Shown here in pieces: positions 26,383 to 35,661 of a DNA stretch of 64,000 nt. The stretch is from an uncultured Lachnospiraceae bacterium (GTDB lineage: Bacteria; Bacillota; Clostridia; Lachnospirales; Lachnospiraceae): contig CAJTLX010000006.1 of NCBI GenBank assembly GCA_910577165.1, positions 28,489 through 92,488 on the forward strand, read 5' to 3'. Under the pieces are notes generated by a model. That model had not been told where the DNA came from and made no database searches. It saw only the letters and a list, made by a program, of their open reading frames with translations. Within the stretch, counting starts at the first letter, position 1; each line of letters begins with the position of its first letter. A program made the translations under genes and the position numbers.

Positions 26383-26434
26383 TACCAAAAACCCTCTTTT
26401 TCAAATTGCACTTTTTGGTAGAACATGATATAAT
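26383..26434 (+). promoter_or_regulatory. Promoter with inverted repeat before the Ig-like gene
   Basis: TTGCAC (26406-26411) and TATAAT (26429-26434) are 17 bases apart. TACCAAAAA (26383-26391) and TTTTTGGTA (26412-26420) form a perfect 9-base inverted repeat; the right arm lies between the -35 and -10 boxes, so a repressor site is plausible. Confidence 0.7.
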
Positions 26435-26484
26435 ATCGGAAAGGTAGTCAAAACCAAAATCTTAAGAAAGGCATGTGATGAAAA

Positions 26485-26823
26485 ATGTCAAATTATATTG
26501 AAATCGAAGGCGTAAGTGGCAATGAACAAGATATCATCCAAGAAGATATGAAATATCGCACCGGAAAATTTGTATGGCGTGTTTCTTTCTCCGCCCCCCT
26601 AAACCCGGCGACGGTAAATAATATGAACCTTTATGTCACCGATGCCTCGGATAAACCGTTAAAAACCTCCATTCACTATGATCCTGTCGGGAATTATATT
26701 GAAATTGAACCCCGCGAAGCCTATGTTCAAAACACATCCTATGTTCTCACGATCACAAAGAACGTGGAGTCTAAAGGCGGGCAGAAACTGAAAAATGAAA
26801 TGAAAGTCAAGTTCCACGTATAA
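26485..26823 (+). CDS. Single Ig-like domain protein (Big_5 type)
   Basis: A 112-residue protein of one beta-sandwich domain. FVWRVSFSAPLNPATVNNMNLYV, EIEPREAY and TSYVLTITKNVESKGGQKLKN are typical of bacterial Ig-like domains (Big_5/SbsA) usually found as modules of large surface proteins. Here it stands alone, without signal peptide or anchor, so it would be cytoplasmic. The gene has its own regulated-looking promoter and a hairpin after it. The role is unknown. Confidence 0.8.
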   Translation: MSNYIEIEGVSGNEQDIIQEDMKYRTGKFVWRVSFSAPLNPATVNNMNLYVTDASDKPLKTSIHYDPVGNYIEIEPREAYVQNTSYVLTITKNVESKGGQKLKNEMKVKFHV

Positions 26824-26861
26824 TCAGTAGGGAAGTATCTCTTCCCGCACATAAAAATGAA

Positions 26862-26892
26862 CTGTCACGCTGGATTTTTCCTGGCGTGACAG
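26862..26892. terminator. Bidirectional terminator hairpin between convergent genes
   Basis: CTGTCACGC pairs perfectly with GCGTGACAG around a 13-base loop. It lies between the Ig-like gene and the convergent end of the three-gene operon, so it may serve both. Confidence 0.7.
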
Positions 26893-26913
26893 CCCGCAAA
26901 AACTAAAAATTTA

Positions 26914-29031
26914 TCATAAATCTTCTGCGCACAACATCATCAATTCCTCTTGCTTATAGTTTCCCGCCAGAGCAAATTCACGCAGTATCCGTGCAGTTCT
27001 CTTTTCCGCTTTTCTTAATACCTCGCCCGTGTAACGCTCGATCGCGTCGTGGGGATTTTCGCGGTGTATTTCCAGCTCCTCACGAATTTTATAGAGAAAC
27101 TCCTCCGCTACAGACTCCGTCATGAGGTACTCGTTGCTGTAGAGAATCCAAAGTGCCTGCACAAACCAGTCTTCCACTGACCATTCCGGCAGATGGATGC
27201 GATTGAGATAAACGCGGTCAAACGCCTCGTTCTCCTTTAAAAACAGATTCATCCTTCTGCGCTCATCCTCCAAAATCACAGCGGTTTCCCCGGCAAACGC
27301 CTCATTCATCGCAAGAAGCTGCGCGGCCTTTTTGCGGTTCATCCCTGAAGTATGCTCCACAATCATTGTGGAGGATCTCAGCTGTTCCCGTTTTTCCTCA
27401 AGATCAATATGGTTGAGTTTATCGCCGCGAATTACCGCCACGCGCGGCAGGGAAACCCCGCCAAGCACCTGGATACATTTTGCAATCGCCTTCGCAAGCG
27501 TTGTCTTCCCGCTCTTTTCCTCCCCGGTCAAAATAATATTGATCGTCGGACTCCCCCCCTCCAGAATCCGCTCCATACAAGTAAAAATCTGTTCTCGCAA
27601 ATTGGTAGAGGACAGAAATGAACCAAAAAATTCCTCTGCCTTCATATTATGTTTTTTCAAATGCGCATCTAAGAGCGGTGCTTCCCTAGCATAATCGACA
27701 ATCAATTCCTCCGGATATTCATAGAGAGGCTCTTTTTCCTCCTGCTGCTGAAAATTTTCTCCATTTTCTGGCGGCTCATTCTCAGGGGAAAGATTAATCT
27801 CTGGCAAAGGTTCTGCCTCTGAGGAACCGAGTCTGGCAAAGACCTCACTTTGAATTTTAAATTTCTTGGTTTCCTGCGCCTTCTGCATGGCGGCGCGCGC
27901 CATATTTTCCTCCTCTTCACTGTTGGTCATTTCACAGATAGCGCGGGATAATTCCTCCTCGCTCTTTCCCTGTTCCAACATAAGATTAAGCTTTTCTTCA
28001 ATCTCTTTCTCCCTGGCAGCTTTTTCCTCCTGAGCTTTCCTCTCCCTCGCTGCCTTCTCCTCCTGTAGCCTGCGCACAGCCCTCTCCGCCGCAGTTTCCT
28101 CTTCTGTGGCAGCAGTTTCTTCTCCTGCACTTAGATCCTGCACAGATAATTCATGACCCGCGCCTGTCTTCATTCGAATCTGATCCGCCACTTGCATTCC
28201 CTGCAAAAGATCCATTGTATTTTGCTGCTTTATCATCTCGTCCGTAACCGCGCCAAATTCCCTGGTATTCCAGATAATGTCCTTGCCTTCCTCCTCGTAA
28301 ACTGGCTTGCCAAAACGCTCCTGATTGTATTCTTCCTCGGAATAATGTGTGTTGCCCTCCGGCATAGTTGCCTCTTCAATAAATTCTTCCAACTCTTTTT
28401 CGCTTCTGCCCGCGTCCATCAACTTGCGCACTTCCCGCGCAATCCCCCCCTCCTCCGCGGCACGCTCTAAATAGATGGCGCGCAATCCCCTCGCGCGCTC
28501 CACATACATCCCGTTGCCAAACCAGAGAATAATATCATTGCACTCGCTAATACACTCCTCGACCTGTCCGTTCTTATGGTAGAGCTTTGCTAACTCGTAG
28601 GACCAGTCCTCCATAAAATTTTCTGATTTTAACTGCTCAAGGTCATAGATTAACACATCCATCTCTTCCCCACGTAGTTTATCAATATGATAGCGAAAAA
28701 TATGCCGATAAAAATCTTTTGGTGCCATCTCGCAAAAATCGCGCAGATAAGTTTCCGCCATGTCCGCCATCGACAATTTCAGGCAGAGATTGATCAGATG
28801 AATCAGAATTCTTCTCGTCCTGCTGTTGAGATAAATCTGCTCATAATAAACAAGTGCGGTATCATAGACTCCTTTTTTGTCATAAGCCTCCGCGACCACG
28901 CTCAAATCCGCAGCACTCCGAATTCTCGCAGAATCCACAGTCTTTGCGATCTCAAGTGCCTGATCATAATTTTTTGCTTCCAGTGCCCGCCGGATCTTTT
29001 CTATTTTTACGGAATTACTGCTCCTGTCCAT
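26914..29031 (-). CDS. TPR / coiled-coil / AAA+-like ATPase
   Basis: A 705-residue protein in three parts. Residues 1-210 are TPR-like helical repeats (YDQALEIAKTV, YDTALVYYEQIYLNS). Residues about 300-400 are a charged coiled coil of Ala/Arg/Lys/Glu. The C-terminal 250 residues have Walker A LTGEEKSGKTTLAKAI and a later TAVILEDERRRM stretch that could be Walker B, as in CbxX/SpoVK-like AAA+ proteins. It is the last gene of the cNMP-fold/ABC operon, 20 bases after the ABC gene. The start ATG 29031 is preferred over TTG 29049. I do not know a function for this architecture. Confidence 0.75.
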   Translation of the reverse strand: MDRSSNSVKIEKIRRALEAKNYDQALEIAKTVDSARIRSAADLSVVAEAYDKKGVYDTALVYYEQIYLNSRTRRILIHLINLCLKLSMADMAETYLRDFCEMAPKDFYRHIFRYHIDKLRGEEMDVLIYDLEQLKSENFMEDWSYELAKLYHKNGQVEECISECNDIILWFGNGMYVERARGLRAIYLERAAEEGGIAREVRKLMDAGRSEKELEEFIEEATMPEGNTHYSEEEYNQERFGKPVYEEEGKDIIWNTREFGAVTDEMIKQQNTMDLLQGMQVADQIRMKTGAGHELSVQDLSAGEETAATEEETAAERAVRRLQEEKAARERKAQEEKAAREKEIEEKLNLMLEQGKSEEELSRAICEMTNSEEEENMARAAMQKAQETKKFKIQSEVFARLGSSEAEPLPEINLSPENEPPENGENFQQQEEKEPLYEYPEELIVDYAREAPLLDAHLKKHNMKAEEFFGSFLSSTNLREQIFTCMERILEGGSPTINIILTGEEKSGKTTLAKAIAKCIQVLGGVSLPRVAVIRGDKLNHIDLEEKREQLRSSTMIVEHTSGMNRKKAAQLLAMNEAFAGETAVILEDERRRMNLFLKENEAFDRVYLNRIHLPEWSVEDWFVQALWILYSNEYLMTESVAEEFLYKIREELEIHRENPHDAIERYTGEVLRKAEKRTARILREFALAGNYKQEELMMLCAEDL

Positions 29032-29051
29032 ACGAATCACCCAATCCAAAT

Positions 29052-29786
29052 TTATTCTTCAAAAAGTCCACTGTAAAACTGCTCCAACGTAAGTTTTCTC
29101 TCCCCCGAAAATAGCGCGTTTTTTAAGGAGGTATTACAGATGGTATGTCCTCCATCAAGCACACAGATACTATCACAGATTTTCTCGATCTCATCCATGG
29201 AATGTCCGACATAGATCACTGCTGTTTTCTTTTCTGCAAGTTCCCTCACCGCCCGCAAAATCATATTTCTTGATGCCAGATCAACACCCACTGTCGGCTC
29301 ATCCAAGATCAGAAGTTCCGGCTCCCCCAAAAGTGCGACCGCGATATTTAGCCGCCTTTTCATTCCCCCGGAATACTCACTGACGCGCTTTTTTAATATT
29401 TCCCTGGTAAGTCCTACCATCTCTGCCGCGCTTTTCATCCGCTCCTTTAAAAAGCTGCCAAAAATACCCCCTGCACGACCAAAGAATTTTAGATTATCCA
29501 CGCCATTTAGCGATTCATACAGTGCGATATCCTGCGGCACATATCCAAGCTTTTTGCGCAGCAGGCGCGGATTCTTGCAGATATCCTCCTTATGGAAAAG
29601 TATCTGCCCCTCATCCGGTTTTGCCAGTGTTGCAATCATGGAGATTGCGGTTGACTTACCCGCACCGTTTGTCCCGATAAGACCAAGCACTTCCCCCCGC
29701 GCAAGGTGAAAGGAAAGTCCGTCCACCGCCTTTTTTCCCCGGTAACTCTTTGAAATTCCCTCCACGCAAAGACAAAACTCATCCAT
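29052..29786 (-). CDS. ABC transporter ATP-binding protein without a permease partner
   Basis: A 244-residue ATPase of the drug/antibiotic export (CcmA/DrrA) type: Walker A GTNGAGKST near residue 38, Q-loop GYVPQDIALY, signature YSGGMKRRLNIA, Walker B LLILDEPTVGVD and the switch His in VGHSMDE. It binds and hydrolyses ATP and would normally drive a membrane subunit, but none lies next to it. It sits between two large cytoplasmic proteins of unknown function with gaps of 33 and 20 bases, so it is probably part of their complex or pathway. Confidence 0.9.
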   Translation of the reverse strand: MDEFCLCVEGISKSYRGKKAVDGLSFHLARGEVLGLIGTNGAGKSTAISMIATLAKPDEGQILFHKEDICKNPRLLRKKLGYVPQDIALYESLNGVDNLKFFGRAGGIFGSFLKERMKSAAEMVGLTREILKKRVSEYSGGMKRRLNIAVALLGEPELLILDEPTVGVDLASRNMILRAVRELAEKKTAVIYVGHSMDEIEKICDSICVLDGGHTICNTSLKNALFSGERKLTLEQFYSGLFEE

Positions 29787-29819
29787 CGTCCTCCCCCTCC
29801 CTGCCGATTACGATAAACC

Positions 29820-32150
29820 CTAATTTTCCTGATAATAGCGCAGAGTTTGTAAAACTTCCGGCGGCACTTCAGTCTTTCCATCCTTATTTATCTGACGAAT
29901 TCGCATATCAAGCTCGTGGGCATTCTTTGCGCGCTCCCTCTCCGGTTTTGCAAGTGCCTCCTCAAAGATTGGCTGCCCCGCCAATTTCTGGCGCACTGGC
30001 TTTGAGAATGGGCAGTACATCGCCAAGATATCCCTGGCAGTCTTGTTTAGGCGGATCGCACCGCTCGATTCATTGCGCACCCATAGTTCATAGTCCATAG
30101 CGAAAATTTCACGCGAATTATTTTTTCCTTTTTGAATCTGAAGCTTTAATTTCTCTTTCTTCTCCTCGGAAAGATCATGATTTTTGCGATAAAACTGCAA
30201 ATAATCACAATACTCCGAAGTGAGAGATCGATACTTGATATTATTCCAGCTTCCCCCCTGCAAGAAACGGCAGAGTTCCCAGCGGTACCTGCCAAGCATT
30301 TTGACCATCGCCGCCTCCAGATCCTCCTCAAAAAAAGCAGGAAAAATAAATCTGCCATGGGACTCTCTGCGCTTTCCGGAACTCTCCTGCCACATGGACG
30401 CGCGCGAACCCACTGTCGGCATCAAAATGATATCCGGGTAGTATTCTTTCATAATATAGATCTTATCAATTCCTTTGTCCGGTCTTGTATATAATACATC
30501 ACGATAAAATACACTGTAATCGATGCATCTGATACGCATAATCATCGAATCTATTTTCTCCAGGGTCAGCGCAGTTTTTTCAAGCCCCTGCATAACCATA
30601 TCCTGGTGCAGTACCGGCACAAACAAACTGACCTGACCATTTACTAGTCGATTGTTCGACTGGAACATATTGCGGATCTCATAATGCAGCTTTTCCTTTT
30701 GATTCAGCAAAAGCTGCTTTTCCTGTGCTTCCGTAATCTGACTCGATTTGCGCATATTGCGCACATATTCTGTAAAATCTTCATCCATCTCACTTTTGGA
30801 AGGTTCTCTGTCACCGATATAAACCGTTTCAAGCCATTCCCGAATCGTATAGATTCTGCCGCCCTTACCGTAAGAACCAGTAAATTTTGTTCCAATTCGC
30901 GAGATCAAAAAATTTAATGTCGGTTTATCTAATAATTTTTCACTTACATAGCCATAATTTAAAAATAATTCCACTGCCATCGGCAGATCAAATTTTTTAT
31001 AAGCACGCACTAATGTAACTTCATAAAGTTCATAAAAGAGTGAGGAAATTCCACGGCGCAGTGCCCGGATATTATCCTCACTGCCCATTCGGTTCTTTGA
31101 GGACTCAAACTCCTCAATCAGCCCCTTAAATTTCTCCGCCTTCTCCGCGTCAAACCCGGAATACTTGATAATCTGATCAAGCGATCCCGCCAGTTCGCTC
31201 AGGTGTTCCGCACTCGTGGTTTCCTCCTGGCTCATCTCCTCCGGCTGATCACCATTTAGAAGTGCCACATACAATTTCTCTATCTTCTCGCGATTTACAC
31301 ATGGCGTGCGCCCCGTCTTCTTCTCAATCAAATTCTCCAGCGCATTAATCTGCTCCATGCACTCATCCACCCATTTACCCGCTGTCTTTTCCACCCCGCC
31401 CTTGGATGTTTTTAGGGCAAGGCCAATTAACGACTGGAAAAATCCGCTTGCGCCGTCCTCCCCAACCATCTGCTCCAACAACTCTTTCAGATATTCCGCT
31501 GCATCATTGCACTCAAGCACAAGTTCCGCAAGCACCCCGGAAGACTGCTCCAGCGGAAAAAGCGCGATCCCCGCGCCATAGCCGTAAAAATTCTTCATCA
31601 CATCCACCGGCACCAGCGCGCTCTCCAGATAAAAACTAAGCTTTTCCGGATCAACCAGGGAGGCAACATCAATGGGTGATAGTTTCTCAATCTCTGGCTG
31701 GCGAAGCGTCCCTAAATTCCCCTGCGTTGTAAAAGAGATGTAATCCCTGTAAGTATTCGTAAGCCATGCAAAACTTATCTCCGCCTGCTTTTTAAATTCC
31801 AGTCTTGCGCGATACAAATTATTGATAATGCGTACCGCTGAGTACATCAAAAGTCCACGGTAATCCTTTTTCATGCCCAATAGCCGGTCAACGGTGGAAA
31901 CCCCATCCGCCGGGAACGCATAGATAACCGTATCTTCCACTGCGGCACAGCTGCTTAATGCCTTGCCCATATACAAGTCCTGCACACCCAAAAAACAGCC
32001 GTTCCCCAATACGATACGGCTCCCCTCGTTATACAGTTCCACATAGCCCTTTAACACAACACAGACATACTGTATCGGCTCGCCCTCCGCATAAATCACC
32101 GTCCCCTTCTGGACCTCGTTCATCTGGTTCATCTTCAATCCTATATCCAT
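29820..32150 (-). CDS. Large protein with N-terminal cyclic-nucleotide-binding fold
   Basis: A 776-residue protein. Residues 10-110 have the Crp-like cNMP-binding barrel pattern (GTVIYAEGEPIQYVCVVLKGYVELY, then NGCFLGVQDLY), but the phosphate-binding arginine cassette is not obvious, so binding of a nucleotide is unsure. The remaining 650 residues are mostly helical with a C-terminal SREIFAMDYELWVRN segment; no catalytic motif recognised. There is no helix-turn-helix and no membrane segment. It is the first gene of a three-gene operon with the ABC ATPase and TPR/AAA+ genes. Confidence 0.75.
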   Translation of the reverse strand: MDIGLKMNQMNEVQKGTVIYAEGEPIQYVCVVLKGYVELYNEGSRIVLGNGCFLGVQDLYMGKALSSCAAVEDTVIYAFPADGVSTVDRLLGMKKDYRGLLMYSAVRIINNLYRARLEFKKQAEISFAWLTNTYRDYISFTTQGNLGTLRQPEIEKLSPIDVASLVDPEKLSFYLESALVPVDVMKNFYGYGAGIALFPLEQSSGVLAELVLECNDAAEYLKELLEQMVGEDGASGFFQSLIGLALKTSKGGVEKTAGKWVDECMEQINALENLIEKKTGRTPCVNREKIEKLYVALLNGDQPEEMSQEETTSAEHLSELAGSLDQIIKYSGFDAEKAEKFKGLIEEFESSKNRMGSEDNIRALRRGISSLFYELYEVTLVRAYKKFDLPMAVELFLNYGYVSEKLLDKPTLNFLISRIGTKFTGSYGKGGRIYTIREWLETVYIGDREPSKSEMDEDFTEYVRNMRKSSQITEAQEKQLLLNQKEKLHYEIRNMFQSNNRLVNGQVSLFVPVLHQDMVMQGLEKTALTLEKIDSMIMRIRCIDYSVFYRDVLYTRPDKGIDKIYIMKEYYPDIILMPTVGSRASMWQESSGKRRESHGRFIFPAFFEEDLEAAMVKMLGRYRWELCRFLQGGSWNNIKYRSLTSEYCDYLQFYRKNHDLSEEKKEKLKLQIQKGKNNSREIFAMDYELWVRNESSGAIRLNKTARDILAMYCPFSKPVRQKLAGQPIFEEALAKPERERAKNAHELDMRIRQINKDGKTEVPPEVLQTLRYYQEN

Positions 32151-32507
32151 TCCGCCTAGTCCTTTCCAAAATTTACCTTATAAATAATCCCCACAACAAC
32201 CTTTCTTTTCCGCCCAAATACCCCCTGTCCGGTTTATGTGAATATACAAAAAAACTCCTGCATACTATTATATACGAAAATATGGAATAGGAAAAGAAAA
32301 ATTTCGAAAAAAATGAAAAAACAGGAGTATAATTGGAAATTCATTTCAAAAAGCAGAGTTTTATTTCGATTATGTAAGTATAAAAATATCTTTTCTTGAA
32401 ATCAGATATTTTGGTTGTATATAAAATACTATAAATATTATTACTTAAAAGCAGAATTTATTATGGGTGAGAAAAACAAATAATCTGAAAGATAAAAAAA
32501 GACATAA
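32151..32507. other. AT-rich intergenic region
   Basis: A 357-base gap between the cNMP-fold gene and the SRP RNA. It holds an AAATATC/GATATTT inverted repeat near 32386-32413 and the T-run (about 32493-32500) that probably ends the SRP RNA transcript. No gene is supported here. Confidence 0.55.
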
Positions 32508-32780
32508 TAATTCCGCGCGGCTTGCTTCGAATGACCTCCACAGACGTTACCTCTGCAGCCAACTCGACTCAGGCTTCCTCACGGCACATAGGAGTATCCA
32601 CTTAGTGCTGCTGCATTCCTGCCCTGACACGGTTCATGAAGTCCCATTGCGTAAGACCCAAGCGTCAACATCGCTTACAGAGGGCAGCTCCACAGAGCAT
32701 CACCCTCGGCGCGCCATCACCCCTGCTATAGCGGATTGCAGGTACAGGGCACCGCTATCTCCCCGGCTGCGCGGAAACTT
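32508..32780 (-). ncRNA. ffs: Signal recognition particle RNA, large bacterial type
   Basis: On the minus strand the RNA carries the landmark GGTGCCCTGTACCTGCAATC and CCGCTATAGCAGGG of the Alu-like domain, and the apical-loop region TGTCAGG...GGAA...GCAGCA of the S domain, which binds Ffh. The two ends pair (TTCCGCGC near 32776 with GCGCGGAA near 32514). This is the about 270-nt form of Gram-positive bacteria. Ends are approximate. A T-run at about 32493-32500 would terminate it, and a promoter lies near 32873-32901. The ORF read through here on the plus strand is not a gene. Confidence 0.93.
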
Positions 32781-32840
32781 TCTGACAAAATTAGTAAAAT
32801 ATAGCAGCGCGTAAGAATTTTTCATCAAAATATCAGCTGC

Positions 32841-32869
32841 GCCCGTATCCATAGAATAAAGATACGGGC
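32841..32869. repeat. Hairpin at the 5' end of the SRP precursor
   Basis: GCCCGTATC pairs perfectly with GATACGGGC around an 11-base loop. It would sit at the very 5' end of a transcript starting from the promoter at 32873-32901, upstream of the mature SRP RNA. Confidence 0.6.
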
Positions 32870-32872
32870 TTT

Positions 32873-32901
32873 AGTATACTTTATTTTGAATGGTTTGTCA
32901 A
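32873..32901 (-). promoter_or_regulatory. Probable SRP RNA promoter
   Basis: On the minus strand TTGACA (32896-32901) and TATACT (32873-32878) are 17 bases apart, a consensus promoter. Transcription would start near 32866, about 85 bases before the mature SRP RNA, implying 5' processing. Confidence 0.8.
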
Positions 32902-32920
32902 GGAGTTAAGAAAAAAAATA

Positions 32921-33187
32921 TTACTGTAAATTACAGTATTGGATAAGCTGCGGAAAATATTTTGCATTTTCCCGTATATATTCCCGCTTAAACGCGGCAA
33001 ATTTAGATTCCCTTCTAAGTATTCCCCTTATTTCCTTAGACTCTGAATTCTCTTTCAATTTTTCCAAGTACTTATACAGCTTATTCATTTCTTTATTTAG
33101 TTCCTGTAACCGCAATTCGCCCGCGCATATCCGAATGCCTGTATTTTTTAAATTGAAGACTTCCAAAATTAACTGTGCTGTTGGCAA
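32921..33187 (-). CDS. Hypothetical small charged protein
   Basis: An open frame of 88 codons with TTG start at 33187 and AAGGA 3 bases before it, or shorter starts at internal ATG codons. The product is helical and rich in Lys/Glu (NKLYKYLEKLKE), with no family recognised. It lies between the SRP promoter and the promoter of the heparinase-like gene. It may be a real small gene or the 3' remnant of a larger one. Confidence 0.4.
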   Translation of the reverse strand: MPTAQLILEVFNLKNTGIRICAGELRLQELNKEMNKLYKYLEKLKENSESKEIRGILRRESKFAAFKREYIRENAKYFPQLIQYCNLQ

Positions 33188-33202
33188 AATCCTTTATTTT
33201 CG

Positions 33203-33231
33203 TTGACTTTTATCTTCAAATTTTCTATAAT
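33203..33231 (+). promoter_or_regulatory. Promoter of the heparinase-like operon
   Basis: TTGACT (33203-33208) and TATAAT (33226-33231) are 17 bases apart, 37 bases before the start codon. Confidence 0.85.
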
Positions 33232-33267
33232 GAAAGCGTATATAAAATTACAGAAAAGAGGTATCCA

Positions 33268-35142
33268 ATGAATACAATCCCAAAAATTTCCCGCAATTTT
33301 TACAATGCTGCTATTCGCGAGGCGGAGTCCTGTATCGGCAAAGATGCAGGCGATTTAAATGAGGAATTATACACTGAATTTACGCGAAATGGCAATCGTG
33401 TCCACTATGAATCCGTCAGTTTCTATCGCCGCAAACTTTTAAACTGTCTGGCACTCGGCGAGATCTGTGAGGGAGATGGACGCTTCCTGCCGGAACTTTC
33501 CCGCCTGATTGATTGTACTCTAAATGAGCTGACCTGGGTACTTCCGGCTCATTCCGGCGGAAAACTTCCAGAAGATAAGGAAACGAATATCGACTTATTC
33601 TCCTGCCATACTGCCTCTGCACTCGCGATGATCTCAGCGCGACTTCCACTTGAGTACGCATTGCAGAAACGCATTTGGGAGGCGATTGATGCCCGTATTT
33701 TCCAGCCATTTTTAAAATATAACTACTGGTGGCGCGATCTCGGCGAAAACCGCCGCGAGGTGCCATCCAACTGGACACCATGGTGCATTCATGGAGTGCT
33801 GGAATGTGCGCGTGCTATACTGCCCGAAATTCTTTCCTGGTGTGATAAAGAATTTGCAAAAGAGGGGTTTCTCGATGTGAAATCCTCTGGGGAAAAGCAA
33901 CTTTCTGTGGGTACTCTTGCCGCGCCCGCCCTCTATCCAACGCAAGTTCTCACCTCCTTTCTCCCGCCGGAACGTCTTCCTCAACTGGAAGAAATTGTAC
34001 AGAGTTGCTTGGCTTCGCTAAAAAATTATTGTGAGGATTATCCGGAGGATGGCGGCTGTGATGAAGGTGCGCAGTACTGGGAACACTCCGTTGGACATTT
34101 CTTTGAATGCGGATTATGGAGATATTTTCCAGTAGAAAAACTGTCAAATATGTATTTTTTTATCTATAAAGTACATATGACTGGCAATTATTATATGAAT
34201 TTTGCGGACTGTGCCGCGAGCTTTACTCCAAATGCCTCGATGATCTTTCTTATGGGTGCAGTTGCAAAACTCCCGGAACTTGCAAATTTTGGCGCATTCC
34301 TTTTCCACTCAGCCAAAGAGGAAGCATCCGACCCAACACTAAAGGACAATATGGATTTTCGCGCGATCTTAAATGCGGGAATTGCCTCCCCTTTTATCGA
34401 AACTTGCAGCGGGGGATTTAACCACAAATCACATGAATTATTTGAAGCATTAAATGTCGGAATCTTTCGCCGGGGACCTTTTTGTGTCGCCGCAAAAGGG
34501 GGACATAATGGAGAAAATCACAACCATAACGATTGTGGCAATGTGATTGTCTACGCGGACGGCAAGCCGATCCTGATCGATGTGGGAGTGGGTGCGTACA
34601 CAAAGGACACCTTCTCCGACCGCCGTTACTCTATCTGGACCATGCAGTCCTCATACCATAATCTTCCGGAAATTAACGGTTATATGCAGAAGGAGGGAAA
34701 AGAATTTGCCGCAGAACATACCACCTTCTCGGAAAATTCGTTTTCATCTATCTGCACAAATACCTACCCGCGCGAAGCCAATCTTAGTTTTTTTGCGCGG
34801 AGTGCAGAAGTAGGAGAAAAATTTGTAAAATTATCCTCAAAGTTTTCTCTCTCGAAAATCGAGTGTCCGATTATATTAAACTATATGCTTGCAGAAAAGC
34901 CGGAATTAAGTGGCTGCCGTGCGCGGGTAAACGGATACCTGCTCAAACTTCCGGAGGGAAATTGGTCGGTGGAAACCATAGAATTCGGCGAGGATGAGAA
35001 GCTTTCCCCGGTCTGGGGACATTGTGTTTACCGTCTGCGCGGAGAAATTGAACTCTCCGATAAGGATTTCACCGCTGTCACTATTATTGAGGCGGATACA
35101 AAAAAAAACCAGGTGCCCGAAGAATACCCGACTATGAAGTGA
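33268..35142 (+). CDS. Heparinase II/III-like polysaccharide lyase
   Basis: A 624-residue protein with an N-terminal alpha/alpha toroid (about 1-340) and a C-terminal antiparallel beta sandwich, as in PL12/15/17/21. Conserved segments are SNWTPWCIHG, CDEGAQYWEHS near residue 270 and the C-terminal HNGENHNHNDCGN, which supplies the catalytic or metal His. It has no signal peptide, so it would act on imported uronic-acid oligosaccharides. The start at 33268 follows AAGAGG. It overlaps the next gene's possible GTG start and may be co-transcribed with tadA. Confidence 0.85.
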   Translation: MNTIPKISRNFYNAAIREAESCIGKDAGDLNEELYTEFTRNGNRVHYESVSFYRRKLLNCLALGEICEGDGRFLPELSRLIDCTLNELTWVLPAHSGGKLPEDKETNIDLFSCHTASALAMISARLPLEYALQKRIWEAIDARIFQPFLKYNYWWRDLGENRREVPSNWTPWCIHGVLECARAILPEILSWCDKEFAKEGFLDVKSSGEKQLSVGTLAAPALYPTQVLTSFLPPERLPQLEEIVQSCLASLKNYCEDYPEDGGCDEGAQYWEHSVGHFFECGLWRYFPVEKLSNMYFFIYKVHMTGNYYMNFADCAASFTPNASMIFLMGAVAKLPELANFGAFLFHSAKEEASDPTLKDNMDFRAILNAGIASPFIETCSGGFNHKSHELFEALNVGIFRRGPFCVAAKGGHNGENHNHNDCGNVIVYADGKPILIDVGVGAYTKDTFSDRRYSIWTMQSSYHNLPEINGYMQKEGKEFAAEHTTFSENSFSSICTNTYPREANLSFFARSAEVGEKFVKLSSKFSLSKIECPIILNYMLAEKPELSGCRARVNGYLLKLPEGNWSVETIEFGEDEKLSPVWGHCVYRLRGEIELSDKDFTAVTIIEADTKKNQVPEEYPTMK

Positions 35143-35168
35143 TTGGGGAACCAGATACTGCCTCCTGG

Positions 35169-35624
35169 ATGGATATCGATCTTATGGGGGAAGCAATAAA
35201 CCTGGCAAAACAGGCTGCTGCTGCCGGGGATGTCCCGATCGGATGCGTTATCACGCATGGAGAGGAAATTATTGCCCGCGCCTATAATAGACGAAACCAG
35301 GATGCCTCCGTCCTCGCCCATGCGGAGATAATCGCCATCGATCAGGCTTCTAAAAATTTCCATGACTTCCGGCTGGAGGATTGCACACTTTATGTCACTC
35401 TGGAACCCTGTCCAATGTGTGCGGGCGCGATTGTCCAGGCACGTATCCCCCGCGTTGTGATCGGCACAATGAATCCGAAAGCTGGATGCGCGGGTTCCAT
35501 CCTAAATATTTTGCAGACTCCGCACTTTAACCATCGGGCAAAAATTACAACGGGCGTATGCAGGGAGGAATGCTCCTCTATCTTGAGCGAATTTTTTAGA
35601 GGGCTTCGGGACAATAAAATTTAG
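35169..35624 (+). CDS. tadA: tRNA-specific adenosine deaminase
   Basis: A 151-residue zinc deaminase that converts adenosine 34 of tRNA-Arg to inosine. Zinc and catalytic residues are in LAHAEII and EPCPMCAGA, with the GAIVQARIPRVVIG follow-on typical of TadA. ATG 35169 is chosen because the family starts near here (MDIDLMGEAINLAKQA). A GTG at 35139 overlaps the upstream stop (GTGA) and would add 10 residues; neither has a strong ribosome site. Confidence 0.92.
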   Translation: MDIDLMGEAINLAKQAAAAGDVPIGCVITHGEEIIARAYNRRNQDASVLAHAEIIAIDQASKNFHDFRLEDCTLYVTLEPCPMCAGAIVQARIPRVVIGTMNPKAGCAGSILNILQTPHFNHRAKITTGVCREECSSILSEFFRGLRDNKI

Positions 35625-35661
35625 ATCTTGCTCCAGGTGAATGAATTTTAGGGGGAACTAT

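Noticed and set aside
32467..32814. 115-codon open frame
   Set aside because: It covers the SRP RNA, which explains the sequence and its conservation.
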